From contig NZ_JARWAM010000008.1 of the NCBI RefSeq assembly GCF_031451695.1, forward strand, positions 185,591 through 249,590: a stretch of 64,000 bases of DNA, in the 5' to 3' direction. The notes under the pieces were generated by a model. That model worked only from the letters and a program-made list of their open reading frames with translations, made no database searches and was not told the origin of the DNA. Positions 27,936 to 36,169 of the stretch are shown here, one piece after another. The first letter of the stretch is position 1. The number at the start of each line of letters is the position of its first letter. Both the position numbers and the translations under genes were made by a program. This DNA is from Franzmannia qiaohouensis (lineage in GTDB: Bacteria > Pseudomonadota > Gammaproteobacteria > Pseudomonadales > Halomonadaceae).

Positions 27936-28084
27936 GCGGGCGCAAAGGATACTGCTCTACCTCGTCAAGGATGCGACGGCGCAGGGAGCGCCAACAGGAA
28001 ATGGCCACGGCCATGGCACCCGGACGGTGCTCAGGGAGGAAGGAATACGCCATGAAGCGTCGGGCTTCATGGCGTTTTCTTTTG
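27936..28084 (+). ncRNA. Probable CsrB/RsmZ-family CsrA-sequestering small RNA
   Basis: No protein gene covers this interval. Eight GGA motifs occur in about 100 nt: 27947, 27969, 27985, 27997, 28022, 28035, 28038 and 28042 (first G). Several sit in loops of short hairpins: CGTC/GACG around AAGGATGC; GGCGC/GCGCC around AGGGA; GCACC/GGTGC around CGGAC. The rest lie in an unpaired purine-rich stretch (AGGGAGGAAGGA). A strong intrinsic terminator closes the transcript. RNAs of this design (CsrB/C, RsmX/Y/Z) titrate the translational regulator CsrA/RsmA and are activated by UvrY/GacA, which is encoded at 13.9 kb. Exact 5' end and family membership are inferred; a plain trmJ 3' UTR is the alternative. 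Confidence 0.75.
28048..28084 (+). terminator. Intrinsic terminator of the CsrB-like RNA
   Basis: A 10-bp perfect stem (CGCCATGAAG and complement) with a CGTCGGG loop is followed by TTTTCTTTT. It stops transcription 5 bp before the convergent ilvE stop codon. Confidence 0.88.
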
Positions 28085-28088
28085 TCCG

Positions 28089-29060
28089 CTAGGCGCGCTC
28101 GGCGATAGGTGTCAGCCAGGTGCCGTAGCCCTCGAGCTCGCCCCGCGTGAGACGCCGGTAGAGCTGCTGCAGCCGCGCCGTGACACTCCCCGGGTCGATC
28201 TCGTCGAGCGCCAGGCCGGCATCGGCACCGCGTGCCCCGATACGCCGCCCGTCGAGCTCGCGCAGCGGCAGGATCTCCGCAGCAGTGCCAGTGAGAAACG
28301 CCTCCTCGGCGGTATACAGCTCATCGCGGGTGATACGCCGCTCGCGCACCTCGAGGCCCAGTTCGCGGCGCGCCAGCTCTATCACGCTGTCGCGAGTAAT
28401 GCCCTGCAGGCAAGAGGTGATCTCCGGGGTATGCAGCACGTCATCGCGCAGCAGGAACACATTGGCCGCCGAGGCTTCGGCGACGTAGCCCTCAGGGTCG
28501 AGCATGATGGTTTCATCGAATCCCGCCTTGACCGCGGTATTCAGCGCCAGGATCGAGTTGACGTAGTGGCCGTTGGTTTTGGCGCGACACAGGCTGATAT
28601 TGACGTGATGACGCGCCCAGGAGGAGGTCAAGGCACGCAGCCCGACCCGCGCGGCACGCGGATCGAGGTAGTCACCCAGGTCCCAGGCAGCGATCATCAC
28701 ATGGGTGGTCAGCCCCTTGGCGCGCAGCCCCATGCCCTCGGCACCAAAGAACACCGTCGGCTTGAGGTAGGCATTGGCCAGCTGGTTGCGCTGCACGCAC
28801 TCGCGCTGCGCCTCGATCAGCGCGGCGGCGTCCCAGGCCAGCGGCATGTCCAGCGCATGGGCACTATCCAGCAGCCGCCGGGTATGCTCGGCGACCCGGA
28901 ACAGGTGCGTGCCGCGCTGGCCGGCGTAGGCGCGGATACCCTCGAAGCAGCCCATGCCGTAATGCAGGGTGTGACTCAGCAGGTGGGTGGTGGCCTCGCG
29001 CCAGGGCAGCCACTCGCCGTCCTGCCAGATCCATCCATCGCGGTCGTAAAGGGGCGTCAT
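28089..29060 (-). CDS. ilvE: Branched-chain amino-acid aminotransferase
   Basis: This 323-residue class IV aminotransferase interconverts branched-chain amino acids and 2-oxo acids with glutamate/2-oxoglutarate. The N-terminal HTLHYGMGCFEGIRAY block is typical of IlvE. The PLP lysine lies in RAKTNGHYVNS, and the EASAANVFLL and TGTAAEILP segments are intact. It lies 29 bp downstream of the DadA-type gene on the same strand, so it may be co-expressed with that catabolic series or have its own promoter. Confidence 0.92.
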   Translation of the reverse strand: MTPLYDRDGWIWQDGEWLPWREATTHLLSHTLHYGMGCFEGIRAYAGQRGTHLFRVAEHTRRLLDSAHALDMPLAWDAAALIEAQRECVQRNQLANAYLKPTVFFGAEGMGLRAKGLTTHVMIAAWDLGDYLDPRAARVGLRALTSSWARHHVNISLCRAKTNGHYVNSILALNTAVKAGFDETIMLDPEGYVAEASAANVFLLRDDVLHTPEITSCLQGITRDSVIELARRELGLEVRERRITRDELYTAEEAFLTGTAAEILPLRELDGRRIGARGADAGLALDEIDPGSVTARLQQLYRRLTRGELEGYGTWLTPIAERA

Positions 29061-29089
29061 GGTCGCGTCCTTGCCAAATGAGAGAGCCT

Positions 29090-30379
29090 TTAGCCGAAGC
29101 GTCCCGGGCGAAACGCCTCGAGGGCCAGCGCCGGCTTGTCACCGTCGATCAGTTGGGCGATCAACTGGGCGCTGGCCGCGGAGAGGGTCCAGCCGAAGGT
29201 GCCATGTCCGGTATTGAGGAACAGGTTGTTACGCTTGCCTTCTCCGATCACCGGTGGCCCGTCCGGCGTCATCGGCCGAAACCCGGCCCATGACTCAGCG
29301 CGCTCGACATCGGCAGCCCCGTCGAAGCGCGACGCCACGGCGTGAAGCAGCGTCTCCAGCCGCTGCTCCGGGATCTGACGATCATGCTCGGCGAGCTCGA
29401 CGAAACCGGTCACCCGCAGGCGCTCGCCGAGACGCGTGAATACCACCTTGTAGCGGTCGTCTATCACCGTCGAGCGCGGCGCCCGCGCGGCATCGCGCAG
29501 CGGCATGGTCAACGAGTAGCCCTTGACCGGGTAGATCGGCAGGCGGGCGCCGAACATTTCACCCAGCCGCTGCGACGCGGTGCCGGCGCACAGCACGAAG
29601 GCATCGGCTGCGAGGGGCTCAAGCGCCTCACCGTCGCGAGTGGCAAGCGTCAGCGCACGCAGATGGCCACCGCCGTCGCGTTCGGCGCCGGTCACCTGGG
29701 TCTCGAACAGGAAATCCACCCCACGTGCCGCGCAGACCGCGGCCAACGCCTGGGTAAAGCGGTGGCAATCGCCGGTGCCGTCGCCGGGCAGCCAGATGCC
29801 ACCCACCAGCGGCTGGCTACCCGCCAGGGCCGGCTCGCGCTCGGCGACCTCGGCGGCGGTCATCAGCTGATGCGCGATGCCCAGCTCACCGAGCAGCCCG
29901 GCATTGACCTGCAGCGCCTTGAGCGACTCGACGTCGCTGGCAAGATCGACAAGACCGCCCTGACCGGCATCGAAGTCGAGCGTCGCATCCTCCTCCAGCG
30001 CCTCGAAACACTGGCGGCTATAGGCTCCAAGGCGCAGCATGGCACGCTTGTTGGCCTCGAACAGGCCGGGCTGCTGGGCAAAGCGCCAGGTGGCTGCCAG
30101 AAAGCGCAGGGCGTGCGGTGACGGCGGCAGTTTCAGCTTGAGCGGGCCGTCGCGCTTGACCAGCCACGGCAGCGCCTTCTTGAGCATGGCCGGCGAGGCC
30201 CAGGGGTAGACATAGCCGTAGCTGCGCTGGCCGGCATTGGCGCGGCTGGTCTCGAGCCCCGCCGCAGCGAGGCACTCCACCACCGTGACCCGGTGGCCGC
30301 GCTGCTGCAGAGCATGCGCCGTGGTCACGCCCACCACGCCGGCTCCGATCACCACAATATGCACGTCATCTCTCCCCAA
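29090..30379 (-). CDS. D-amino-acid dehydrogenase (DadA-type FAD protein)
   Basis: This 429-residue DAO-family flavoprotein has the FAD-binding GAGVVGVTTAHAL motif near residue 13, an internal ETSRANAGQRSYGYVYPW block typical of DadA, and the C-terminal GHGTFGWTLSAASA loop. DadA oxidises D-amino acids to imino/keto acids, passing electrons to the respiratory chain. A GTG at 30364 is an alternative start. A RidA protein encoded two genes upstream would hydrolyse the reactive imine, which fits an oxidative deamination unit. The DadX racemase partner is not seen here. Confidence 0.85.
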   Translation of the reverse strand: MGRDDVHIVVIGAGVVGVTTAHALQQRGHRVTVVECLAAAGLETSRANAGQRSYGYVYPWASPAMLKKALPWLVKRDGPLKLKLPPSPHALRFLAATWRFAQQPGLFEANKRAMLRLGAYSRQCFEALEEDATLDFDAGQGGLVDLASDVESLKALQVNAGLLGELGIAHQLMTAAEVAEREPALAGSQPLVGGIWLPGDGTGDCHRFTQALAAVCAARGVDFLFETQVTGAERDGGGHLRALTLATRDGEALEPLAADAFVLCAGTASQRLGEMFGARLPIYPVKGYSLTMPLRDAARAPRSTVIDDRYKVVFTRLGERLRVTGFVELAEHDRQIPEQRLETLLHAVASRFDGAADVERAESWAGFRPMTPDGPPVIGEGKRNNLFLNTGHGTFGWTLSAASAQLIAQLIDGDKPALALEAFRPGRFG

Positions 30380-30483
30380 CGCCGGTCATTGTCATTAGTA
30401 TCCAGCTGCTGCGCGCCGCCAGCAGGCTAATGGCCTAGTCGGTTCGTGGCATCGCCGCAGCTGCCACAGCCGCTTGGCACAGA

Positions 30484-31425
30484 TCAGGCACGCCCCTCGA
30501 GCTGCTCCCAGACCTCGATGGCCGCCGCCAGGTCCTCGAGCGATGCGCCCACCGACTTGAACAGGGTGATCGCCTCGCTCGAGGAGCGTCCCGGCTTCTC
30601 GTTGCGCAGCAGCTCGGCCAGCTCGGCCCGCACGGCATCGAAGGTGAAGGCGCCCTCGTCGATGGCCTGCAGGATGTCTCCCGCTTCTCCTTGGGCGCCG
30701 GCGTAGGTATCCACGAACACCTCACTGCGCGCGAAGCACTCGGCGTCGGTCTCGCGCATGCTGGGGCGAAAGGCGCCGATCAGATCGAGATGGGTGCCCG
30801 GCGCGAGCCAGGCGCCGCGGATCAGCGGCGCGCTGGACAGGGTAACGCAGCTGACGATATCCGCCTCACGGGTAGCCGCCTCGAGGTCCTCCACCGCCGC
30901 GCAGTCGAAGCGCCCGGCGTAGTCGGCGGCCAGCCGCTCGGCCTTGTCCAGGTGGCGGCCCCAGATGCGCACGCGCTTGATGGGACGTACCGCGGCGTGG
31001 GCCTCGATCACCATCGGCGCCAGCTTGCCGGTCCCCACCACCAGCAGCGTCTCGGCGTCATCGCGGGCCAGCTCACGGGCGGCCAGCGCCGAGGCAGCGG
31101 CGGTGCGCCGCCGGGTCAGTTCGCTGCCATCGAGGCACACCAGCGGCCGACCGTGGGCGCCCTCGCTGAGCAGATAGACCCCGGCAATCGCCGGCAGGCC
31201 GTGATCGGCATTCTGGGGAAAGACGTTGACCATCTTGACCCCGATATAGCCGGCCGCTTCCCAGGCCGGCATCAGCAGCAGGGTGGCCTCGCCGTCGGGC
31301 CGCTGCATGGCGTGATGGTGGCGCGGCGGCGACTCCACGCCGTCGCGAAAGGTGCGCGCCAGGCGTTCCACCAACGCGTCCCACGGCAGCGACGCGGCCA
31401 CCTCCTCAGCCGAGATGACGCGCAT
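30484..31425 (-). CDS. Ornithine cyclodeaminase/mu-crystallin family protein
   Basis: From the ATG at 31425 this is 313 residues. The family blocks are present: substrate-binding RHHHAM and GVKMVN region, the Rossmann motif VVGTGKLAP (about residues 121-129), and DLIGAFRPSMRE. Members include ornithine cyclodeaminase, ketimine and pyrroline-2-carboxylate reductases and alanine dehydrogenase. The first glycine-rich position reads GTGKLA rather than the usual GxGxQA, so specificity cannot be assigned. It begins one base upstream of the ridA stop, in a tight operon with ridA and the amidohydrolase. Confidence 0.8.
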   Translation of the reverse strand: MRVISAEEVAASLPWDALVERLARTFRDGVESPPRHHHAMQRPDGEATLLLMPAWEAAGYIGVKMVNVFPQNADHGLPAIAGVYLLSEGAHGRPLVCLDGSELTRRRTAAASALAARELARDDAETLLVVGTGKLAPMVIEAHAAVRPIKRVRIWGRHLDKAERLAADYAGRFDCAAVEDLEAATREADIVSCVTLSSAPLIRGAWLAPGTHLDLIGAFRPSMRETDAECFARSEVFVDTYAGAQGEAGDILQAIDEGAFTFDAVRAELAELLRNEKPGRSSSEAITLFKSVGASLEDLAAAIEVWEQLEGRA

Positions 31426-31426
31426 A

Positions 31427-31783
31427 TCAGGCCCCCGGAATCGCCGCGGTGACCATGATCTCGACCTTCCACTCGGGCTTGGCCAGCTTGGCCTCGACGG
31501 CCGCGCGCACCGGTGGGCGACCGGGTACCACCCAGGCGTCCCAAGCGGCATTCATCTGGTCGAATTCGGCCATGCTGGTGACCCAGATCTGGGCGCTGAG
31601 CAGATGTTCCTTGGAGCTGCCGGCGCCGGCCAGCAGGCGCTCGATCTTGGCCAGCACCTGCTCGGTCTGGCCGCGCATGTCGGCGCTGGCGTCGTCGGGC
31701 ACCTGGCCGGCCAGGTAGACGGTGCCATTATGCAAGGTGGCCTGGCTCATGCGGGTGTTGCTGTCGTGATACTGGATGCTCAT
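31427..31783 (-). CDS. RidA-family enamine/imine deaminase
   Basis: This 118-residue YjgF/YER057c/UK114 protein has the conserved substrate-binding Arg in GRPPVRAAVEA and a C-terminal VEIMVTAAIP strand. RidA homologues release ammonia from reactive enamine or imine intermediates made by PLP- and flavin-dependent enzymes. Encoded between an amidohydrolase and a cyclodeaminase-family protein, it probably handles imines formed in this pathway rather than acting generally. Start chosen at 31783; the upstream ATG adds six residues. Confidence 0.88.
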   Translation of the reverse strand: MSIQYHDSNTRMSQATLHNGTVYLAGQVPDDASADMRGQTEQVLAKIERLLAGAGSSKEHLLSAQIWVTSMAEFDQMNAAWDAWVVPGRPPVRAAVEAKLAKPEWKVEIMVTAAIPGA

Positions 31784-31808
31784 ATGTAGCTCCGTGTGCA
31801 ATAGATGG

Positions 31809-32843
31809 TCAGGTCTGGCAGTAGCCGCGCATGAACGCCGCCAGGTTGGCCCCCAGATAGTCCGTCGGGTAGCCGCCCTCCTGGACGATCACCGTCGGCC
31901 ACTCGATGGCGGCGAGGCGCTGCCCCACGAGAGTAAAATCCTCGCTCTCGAGCACCAGGCCGGCCAGCGGGTCGGCCTTGTGGGCATCGAGCCCCAGTGC
32001 CACCACCAGCGCGGTGGGACGAAACGCCTGCATGGCCTCGATGAGACGCTCCAGCGCGGCCATGAAGGTCGCGCCGTCGCTGCCCAGCGGCAGCGGTATA
32101 TTGAGGTTGGCGCCAGCACCCTCACCTTCGCCGGTCTCATCGGCGCCGCCCCAGAAGAACGGGTAGAAATCCGTGGTATCGGCGTGCAGCGAGCCGGTCC
32201 AGACGTCGCCCCGCGCGTAGAAAATATCCTGGGTGCCATTGCCATGATGCAGGTCGACGTCGAGAATCGCCACCCGCTCATGCTGCTCGCGCAGCACCGT
32301 GGCAGCCAGCGCCGAGTTGTTGAGGAAGCAGAAGCCCCCCGCCCGCTCGGGACCGGCGTGATGGCCCGGTGGCCGGCACAGCGCATAGGCGTAGCGCTTG
32401 CCCGCCATCACCGCCTCGGCGGCGGCCTCGGCGCTGGCGGCACTGGCCAGGATGCCGGCGAAGCTGTCGGCGGTCATCGGGCAGGCCATGTCGTGCATAT
32501 GCCAGCCCACCTGGCCCACCGGATGCCGCGGGTAGTGGTGACCGCCGCCGCAGGGGTGCACGTTGGGTGCGACGATCTCAGCGGCGTCCGGCAGCGCCTG
32601 CCAGCGGGCGTAAATGGTCTCGAGAAAGTCGAGATAGCGCGGCGTATGAATACGCAGCAGCCGCTCGCGCAGCCGCTCACCGTCGCTGGCAGCGGGCGCG
32701 ACCAGTGACAGGCCGCACTCAGCCAGGCCAGCGGACAGCAGTTCGGCGCGCACCGGCCCTTCCGGCGAGGCCACCTGGCGGCCGCGGAGCAGAAAACTCG
32801 GCGGGGCGTGGCGCTCCTGGTCAGGGTGATAATAGAGCTGCAT
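31809..32843 (-). CDS. Histone-deacetylase-superfamily amidohydrolase (acetylpolyamine type)
   Basis: This 344-residue zinc hydrolase has the family's catalytic blocks: the PPGHHAG His pair, DVDLHHGNGTQ with a metal Asp and His, the second metal Asp in GLDAHKADPLAGL, and the GGY loop. Length and the HPCGGGHHYPRHP insertion resemble acetylpolyamine amidohydrolases more than class I deacetylases. I infer removal of an acetyl group from an N-acetylated amine or aminoaldehyde in the cytoplasm. It is the first enzyme gene of the amine-catabolism series and follows the LysR gene. Confidence 0.85.
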   Translation of the reverse strand: MQLYYHPDQERHAPPSFLLRGRQVASPEGPVRAELLSAGLAECGLSLVAPAASDGERLRERLLRIHTPRYLDFLETIYARWQALPDAAEIVAPNVHPCGGGHHYPRHPVGQVGWHMHDMACPMTADSFAGILASAASAEAAAEAVMAGKRYAYALCRPPGHHAGPERAGGFCFLNNSALAATVLREQHERVAILDVDLHHGNGTQDIFYARGDVWTGSLHADTTDFYPFFWGGADETGEGEGAGANLNIPLPLGSDGATFMAALERLIEAMQAFRPTALVVALGLDAHKADPLAGLVLESEDFTLVGQRLAAIEWPTVIVQEGGYPTDYLGANLAAFMRGYCQT

Positions 32844-32972
32844 GGACGTCCCTCGTCAGTACCCCAGTCGCGCCGGTAGCCAGGTCACCTGCTGGGAAAT
32901 AGTATCAGGCTTAGGATGGCAGCATTTGGCACCGCTCTGCTAGCAGTGGGCGCCCTTCAATGTCGTCAGGGA

Positions 32973-33866
32973 TCACGATGCCTCGTCCACCAGATGATCG
33001 ACCAGGTGGCGGGCAATCACCGGCAGGGTGTCGTAGCGCCGTACGCCGATCACCAGCTCACGCCGCGCCCAGGGGTCGGCCAGGGGGATGCTGCATAGTT
33101 CGAGATCGCGCAGGTCGCGGTAGATGGTGCGCTGGGGCAGCACGCCAACCCCCATGCCGTGGTGAATCATCCGGCAGATGGCGTCGAAGCTGCGCACCTG
33201 GATGCGCATGCGCAGGCTGCGGCCGGCGCGATTCGCCTGCTCGTGGAGCAGTGACTGCAGCGAAGTGTCCTGCTGCAGGCCAATGAAGTCGTAGGCGGTG
33301 GCCTCCTGGAAATCGAGCGTCTCGCGTCCGGCCAGGGGATGGTCGCGCGGGGTCATCAGCACCAGCCGATCGCTGCGGTAGGGCATCACCTGCAGCTCCG
33401 GCGCCGCCACGTGGCCGGCAAAGATGCCGACATCGGTCAGGCCGTCGCGCACGGCCGCGATCACCTCGGTGCTGATCCGCTCCTGCAGGTCGATCTTGAC
33501 TTCCGGGTAGCGTCGCGAGAAGGCGCTCAGATCCTGAGGCAGGAAGGCGATGATCGCCGAGGTGTTGGAGTGGATGCGCACATGGCCCTTGATGCCCTCG
33601 CCATACTCGCTGAGCTCGGCCTGCAGCCGCTCGATGTTCTCGAGAATGCGCCGCGCATGGTGCAGGAAGGCCTGGCCCGCGGGGGTCAGCTCGACCCCGC
33701 GCGAGCGGCGATAGAGCAGCGTGGTGCCGACCAGCGACTCCAGGTCGCGGACGCGCTTGCTGACCGCCGCCAGCGCCAGGTGCTCGCGTTCGGCCGCCAC
33801 GGTCAGTCGCCCTTCGTCGGCGATGGTAACGAAGAGCTTGAGGGTGACGAAATCGAAGCGACGCAT
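32973..33866 (-). CDS. LysR-family transcriptional regulator
   Basis: This 297-residue protein has an N-terminal winged HTH (LTVAAEREHLALAAVSKRVRDLE, residues about 18-40; that is the region, not a quoted motif boundary) and a C-terminal effector-binding domain (from about 90). It is divergent from the CoA-transferase gene and 129 bp upstream of the minus-strand deacetylase series. It could control either or both. LysR proteins normally regulate a divergent neighbour, so the CoA-transferase/lyase pair is the first candidate. Confidence 0.88.
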   Translation of the reverse strand: MRRFDFVTLKLFVTIADEGRLTVAAEREHLALAAVSKRVRDLESLVGTTLLYRRSRGVELTPAGQAFLHHARRILENIERLQAELSEYGEGIKGHVRIHSNTSAIIAFLPQDLSAFSRRYPEVKIDLQERISTEVIAAVRDGLTDVGIFAGHVAAPELQVMPYRSDRLVLMTPRDHPLAGRETLDFQEATAYDFIGLQQDTSLQSLLHEQANRAGRSLRMRIQVRSFDAICRMIHHGMGVGVLPQRTIYRDLRDLELCSIPLADPWARRELVIGVRRYDTLPVIARHLVDHLVDEAS

Positions 33867-34005
33867 GGCGACTCTCGAGGAGAGGAGTAGAGGTCCATCC
33901 TAGCGAAGTGTTCGCGATTGACGAAGCCCGAGTTATCCATCGCCTAATTGATTCGCACCGACGCCAGGCGCCATGCTATGTCACATACTGCCTAGGAGTG
34001 CTGCC

Positions 34006-35211
34006 ATGACGACTGCGGAGACTCGCCAGCTCCCCCTTGAGAACCTCAAGGTGCTGGAACTGGGCCAGCTCATTGCCGGGCCCTTCGCCACCAAGCTGCT
34101 GGGTGAATTCGGTGCCGACGTGATCAAGGTCGAGCCGCCAGGCACCGGCGACCCCCTTCGCAAATGGCGAATCATCGAAGATGGCACCTCGCTGTGGTGG
34201 CACGTACAGAGCCGCACCAAGCGCTCGCTGTCTCTCGACCTGCGCACCCCCCAGGGGCAGGACCTGGTCCGTCGGCTGGTCGGCGAGGCCGATGTGCTGG
34301 TCGAGAATTTCCGCCCCGGTACGCTGGAAGGCTGGGGGCTCGGCTATGAGGCACTCGCCGAACTCAACCCGCGACTGATCATGGTACGCATCTCCGGCTA
34401 CGGCCAGACCGGGCCTTACCGCGACAAGCCCGGCTTCGGGGTGATCGGCGAAGCAATGGGCGGCCTGCGCTACCTCACCGGCCACCCCGGCGAACCCTCG
34501 GTGCGAGTCGGGGTGAGCATCGGCGACTCCCTCTCCGCCCTCTACGCGGTGATCGGCACCCTGCTCGCACTGCAGGAGCGAAGCCGCAGCGGGCTCGGCC
34601 AGGAGATCGACGTGGCCCTCTACGAGTCGGTATTCGCCATGATGGAGAGCCTGCTGCCCGAATACGACGCCACCGGCCAGGTCCGCGAGCCCAGCGGCAG
34701 CGCCCTGCCCGGCATCACGCCGTCGAATGCCTACCGCACCCGCGACGGCGACTTCGTGCTGATTGCCGGCAACGGCGACAGCATCTTCAAGCGCCTGATG
34801 AAGGTGATCGAGCGCGACGACCTGGCCGAGGACCCGGCGCTGGCGCACAACGACGGGCGCAGCCGCCGCGCCGCCGAGATCGATGCCGCCATCGAGGCCT
34901 GGAGCAAGACCCTCGGCCGCGACGAGATCCTCGCCGCCCTGGATGCCGCGCGGGTGCCGGCGGGCTTTCCCTACACCGCGGCCGACATTGCCAGCGACCC
35001 GCACTACCTGGCGCGTGAGATGATCCAGACCATCACCCGCCCCAGCGGCGACCCGTTGAAGGTCCCCGGCGTACTGCCGCGTCTCAGCGCCACCCCGGGC
35101 CGGCTCGGCAACGGCGGCCCGGCCCTGGGCCAGCATACCGAGGAGGTGCTCGACGAGCTGGGCATCGATGACGAGACTCGCGCCAAGCTGCGCAGCGCCG
35201 GCATCATCTAA
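34006..35211 (+). CDS. CaiB/BaiF-family (class III) CoA-transferase
   Basis: From the ATG at 34006 (AGGAGTG site) the product has 401 residues. The N-terminal VLELGQLIAGPFATKLLGEFGADVIKVE block and the catalytic Asp in SIGDSLSALYA (about residue 166-176) define a class III transferase, which moves CoA between carboxylic acids through an aspartyl-CoA thioester. The next gene, 15 bp on, is an HMG-CoA-lyase family protein, so the acceptor is probably a 3-hydroxy-3-methyl dicarboxylic acid such as 3-hydroxy-3-methylglutarate or citramalate. Confidence 0.88.
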   Translation: MTTAETRQLPLENLKVLELGQLIAGPFATKLLGEFGADVIKVEPPGTGDPLRKWRIIEDGTSLWWHVQSRTKRSLSLDLRTPQGQDLVRRLVGEADVLVENFRPGTLEGWGLGYEALAELNPRLIMVRISGYGQTGPYRDKPGFGVIGEAMGGLRYLTGHPGEPSVRVGVSIGDSLSALYAVIGTLLALQERSRSGLGQEIDVALYESVFAMMESLLPEYDATGQVREPSGSALPGITPSNAYRTRDGDFVLIAGNGDSIFKRLMKVIERDDLAEDPALAHNDGRSRRAAEIDAAIEAWSKTLGRDEILAALDAARVPAGFPYTAADIASDPHYLAREMIQTITRPSGDPLKVPGVLPRLSATPGRLGNGGPALGQHTEEVLDELGIDDETRAKLRSAGII

Positions 35212-35226
35212 CCCCAAGGAGCGCCC

Positions 35227-36153
35227 ATGCCTTCACTACAGATCAACGAGGTGGCACCCCGCGACGGCCTGCAGATCGAAGCCGAGTTCGTGCCCACCGC
35301 GGACAAGATAGGCCTGATCGATGCCCTCTCCGCCACCGGCCTGGCGCGCATCGAGGCGACCAGCTTCGTCTCGCCCAAGGCCATTCCCCAACTGCGCGAT
35401 GCCGCCGAGGTGGTGACCACCATCCAGCGCCGTCCGGGCGTTGGCATTACCGTGCTGGTGCCCAACGTCAAGGGCGCCGAGCGGGCACTGGCCTGCCACG
35501 TCGACGAGGTCAATCTGGTGATGTCGGCGAGCGAATCCCACGGCCTGGCCAACCTGCGCATGACGCCGACGCAGTCCCTCGAGCAGTTCGCGGCCATTGT
35601 CGAAACCGTCCGCGCCCAGCCTCAGGGGCGCGAGGTCTTCATCAACGCCTCGCTCTCCACCACCTTCGGCTGCCCCTTCGAGGGTGAGGTGCCCGAGGCG
35701 CGTGTACTCGATCTGGTCGAGCGACAGCTGGCCCTGGGCGTGCAGGGCGTGAGCCTATGCGACACCACCGGCATGGCCAACCCGGCCCAGGTCAGGCGGC
35801 TGTGCGAGGCCGTGCTCGCGCGCTTCCCGGAGACGCCCTTCACGCTGCATTTCCACAATACCCGCGGCATGGGCCTGGCCAATGCGCTGGCCGCCTGGCA
35901 GGCGGGCATCACCCGCTTCGACGCCTCGCTCGGCGGGCTCGGCGGCTGCCCCTACGCACCCGGCGCGACCGGCAACGTCTGCAGCGAGGACCTGGTGCAT
36001 ATGTTCGAGGCCATGGGCGTGTCCACCGGAGTCGACCTGGACGCCCTGCTGAAAGTCTCTGCCAGCCTGCCCGGGCTGATCGGCCACGACACCCCGGGGC
36101 AGGTAGCCAAGGCCGGCAAGGCCGACCGCCGCTATCCCATGCCGGCCCGCTGA
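35227..36153 (+). CDS. Hydroxymethylglutaryl-CoA lyase family protein
   Basis: This 308-residue TIM-barrel protein opens with NEVAPRDGLQ and has the signature loop GGLGGCPYAPGATGNV, including the catalytic Cys and the HFHN metal ligands. HMG-CoA lyases split (S)-HMG-CoA into acetoacetate and acetyl-CoA. Coupled to a CoA-transferase rather than to leucine-degradation genes, it may act on imported free HMG or on a related acyl-CoA such as citramalyl-CoA. The leucine pathway genes in this window (60.9-63.8 kb) are far away. Confidence 0.85.
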   Translation: MPSLQINEVAPRDGLQIEAEFVPTADKIGLIDALSATGLARIEATSFVSPKAIPQLRDAAEVVTTIQRRPGVGITVLVPNVKGAERALACHVDEVNLVMSASESHGLANLRMTPTQSLEQFAAIVETVRAQPQGREVFINASLSTTFGCPFEGEVPEARVLDLVERQLALGVQGVSLCDTTGMANPAQVRRLCEAVLARFPETPFTLHFHNTRGMGLANALAAWQAGITRFDASLGGLGGCPYAPGATGNVCSEDLVHMFEAMGVSTGVDLDALLKVSASLPGLIGHDTPGQVAKAGKADRRYPMPAR

Positions 36154-36169
36154 GCGCGGCGGCCCGGGA

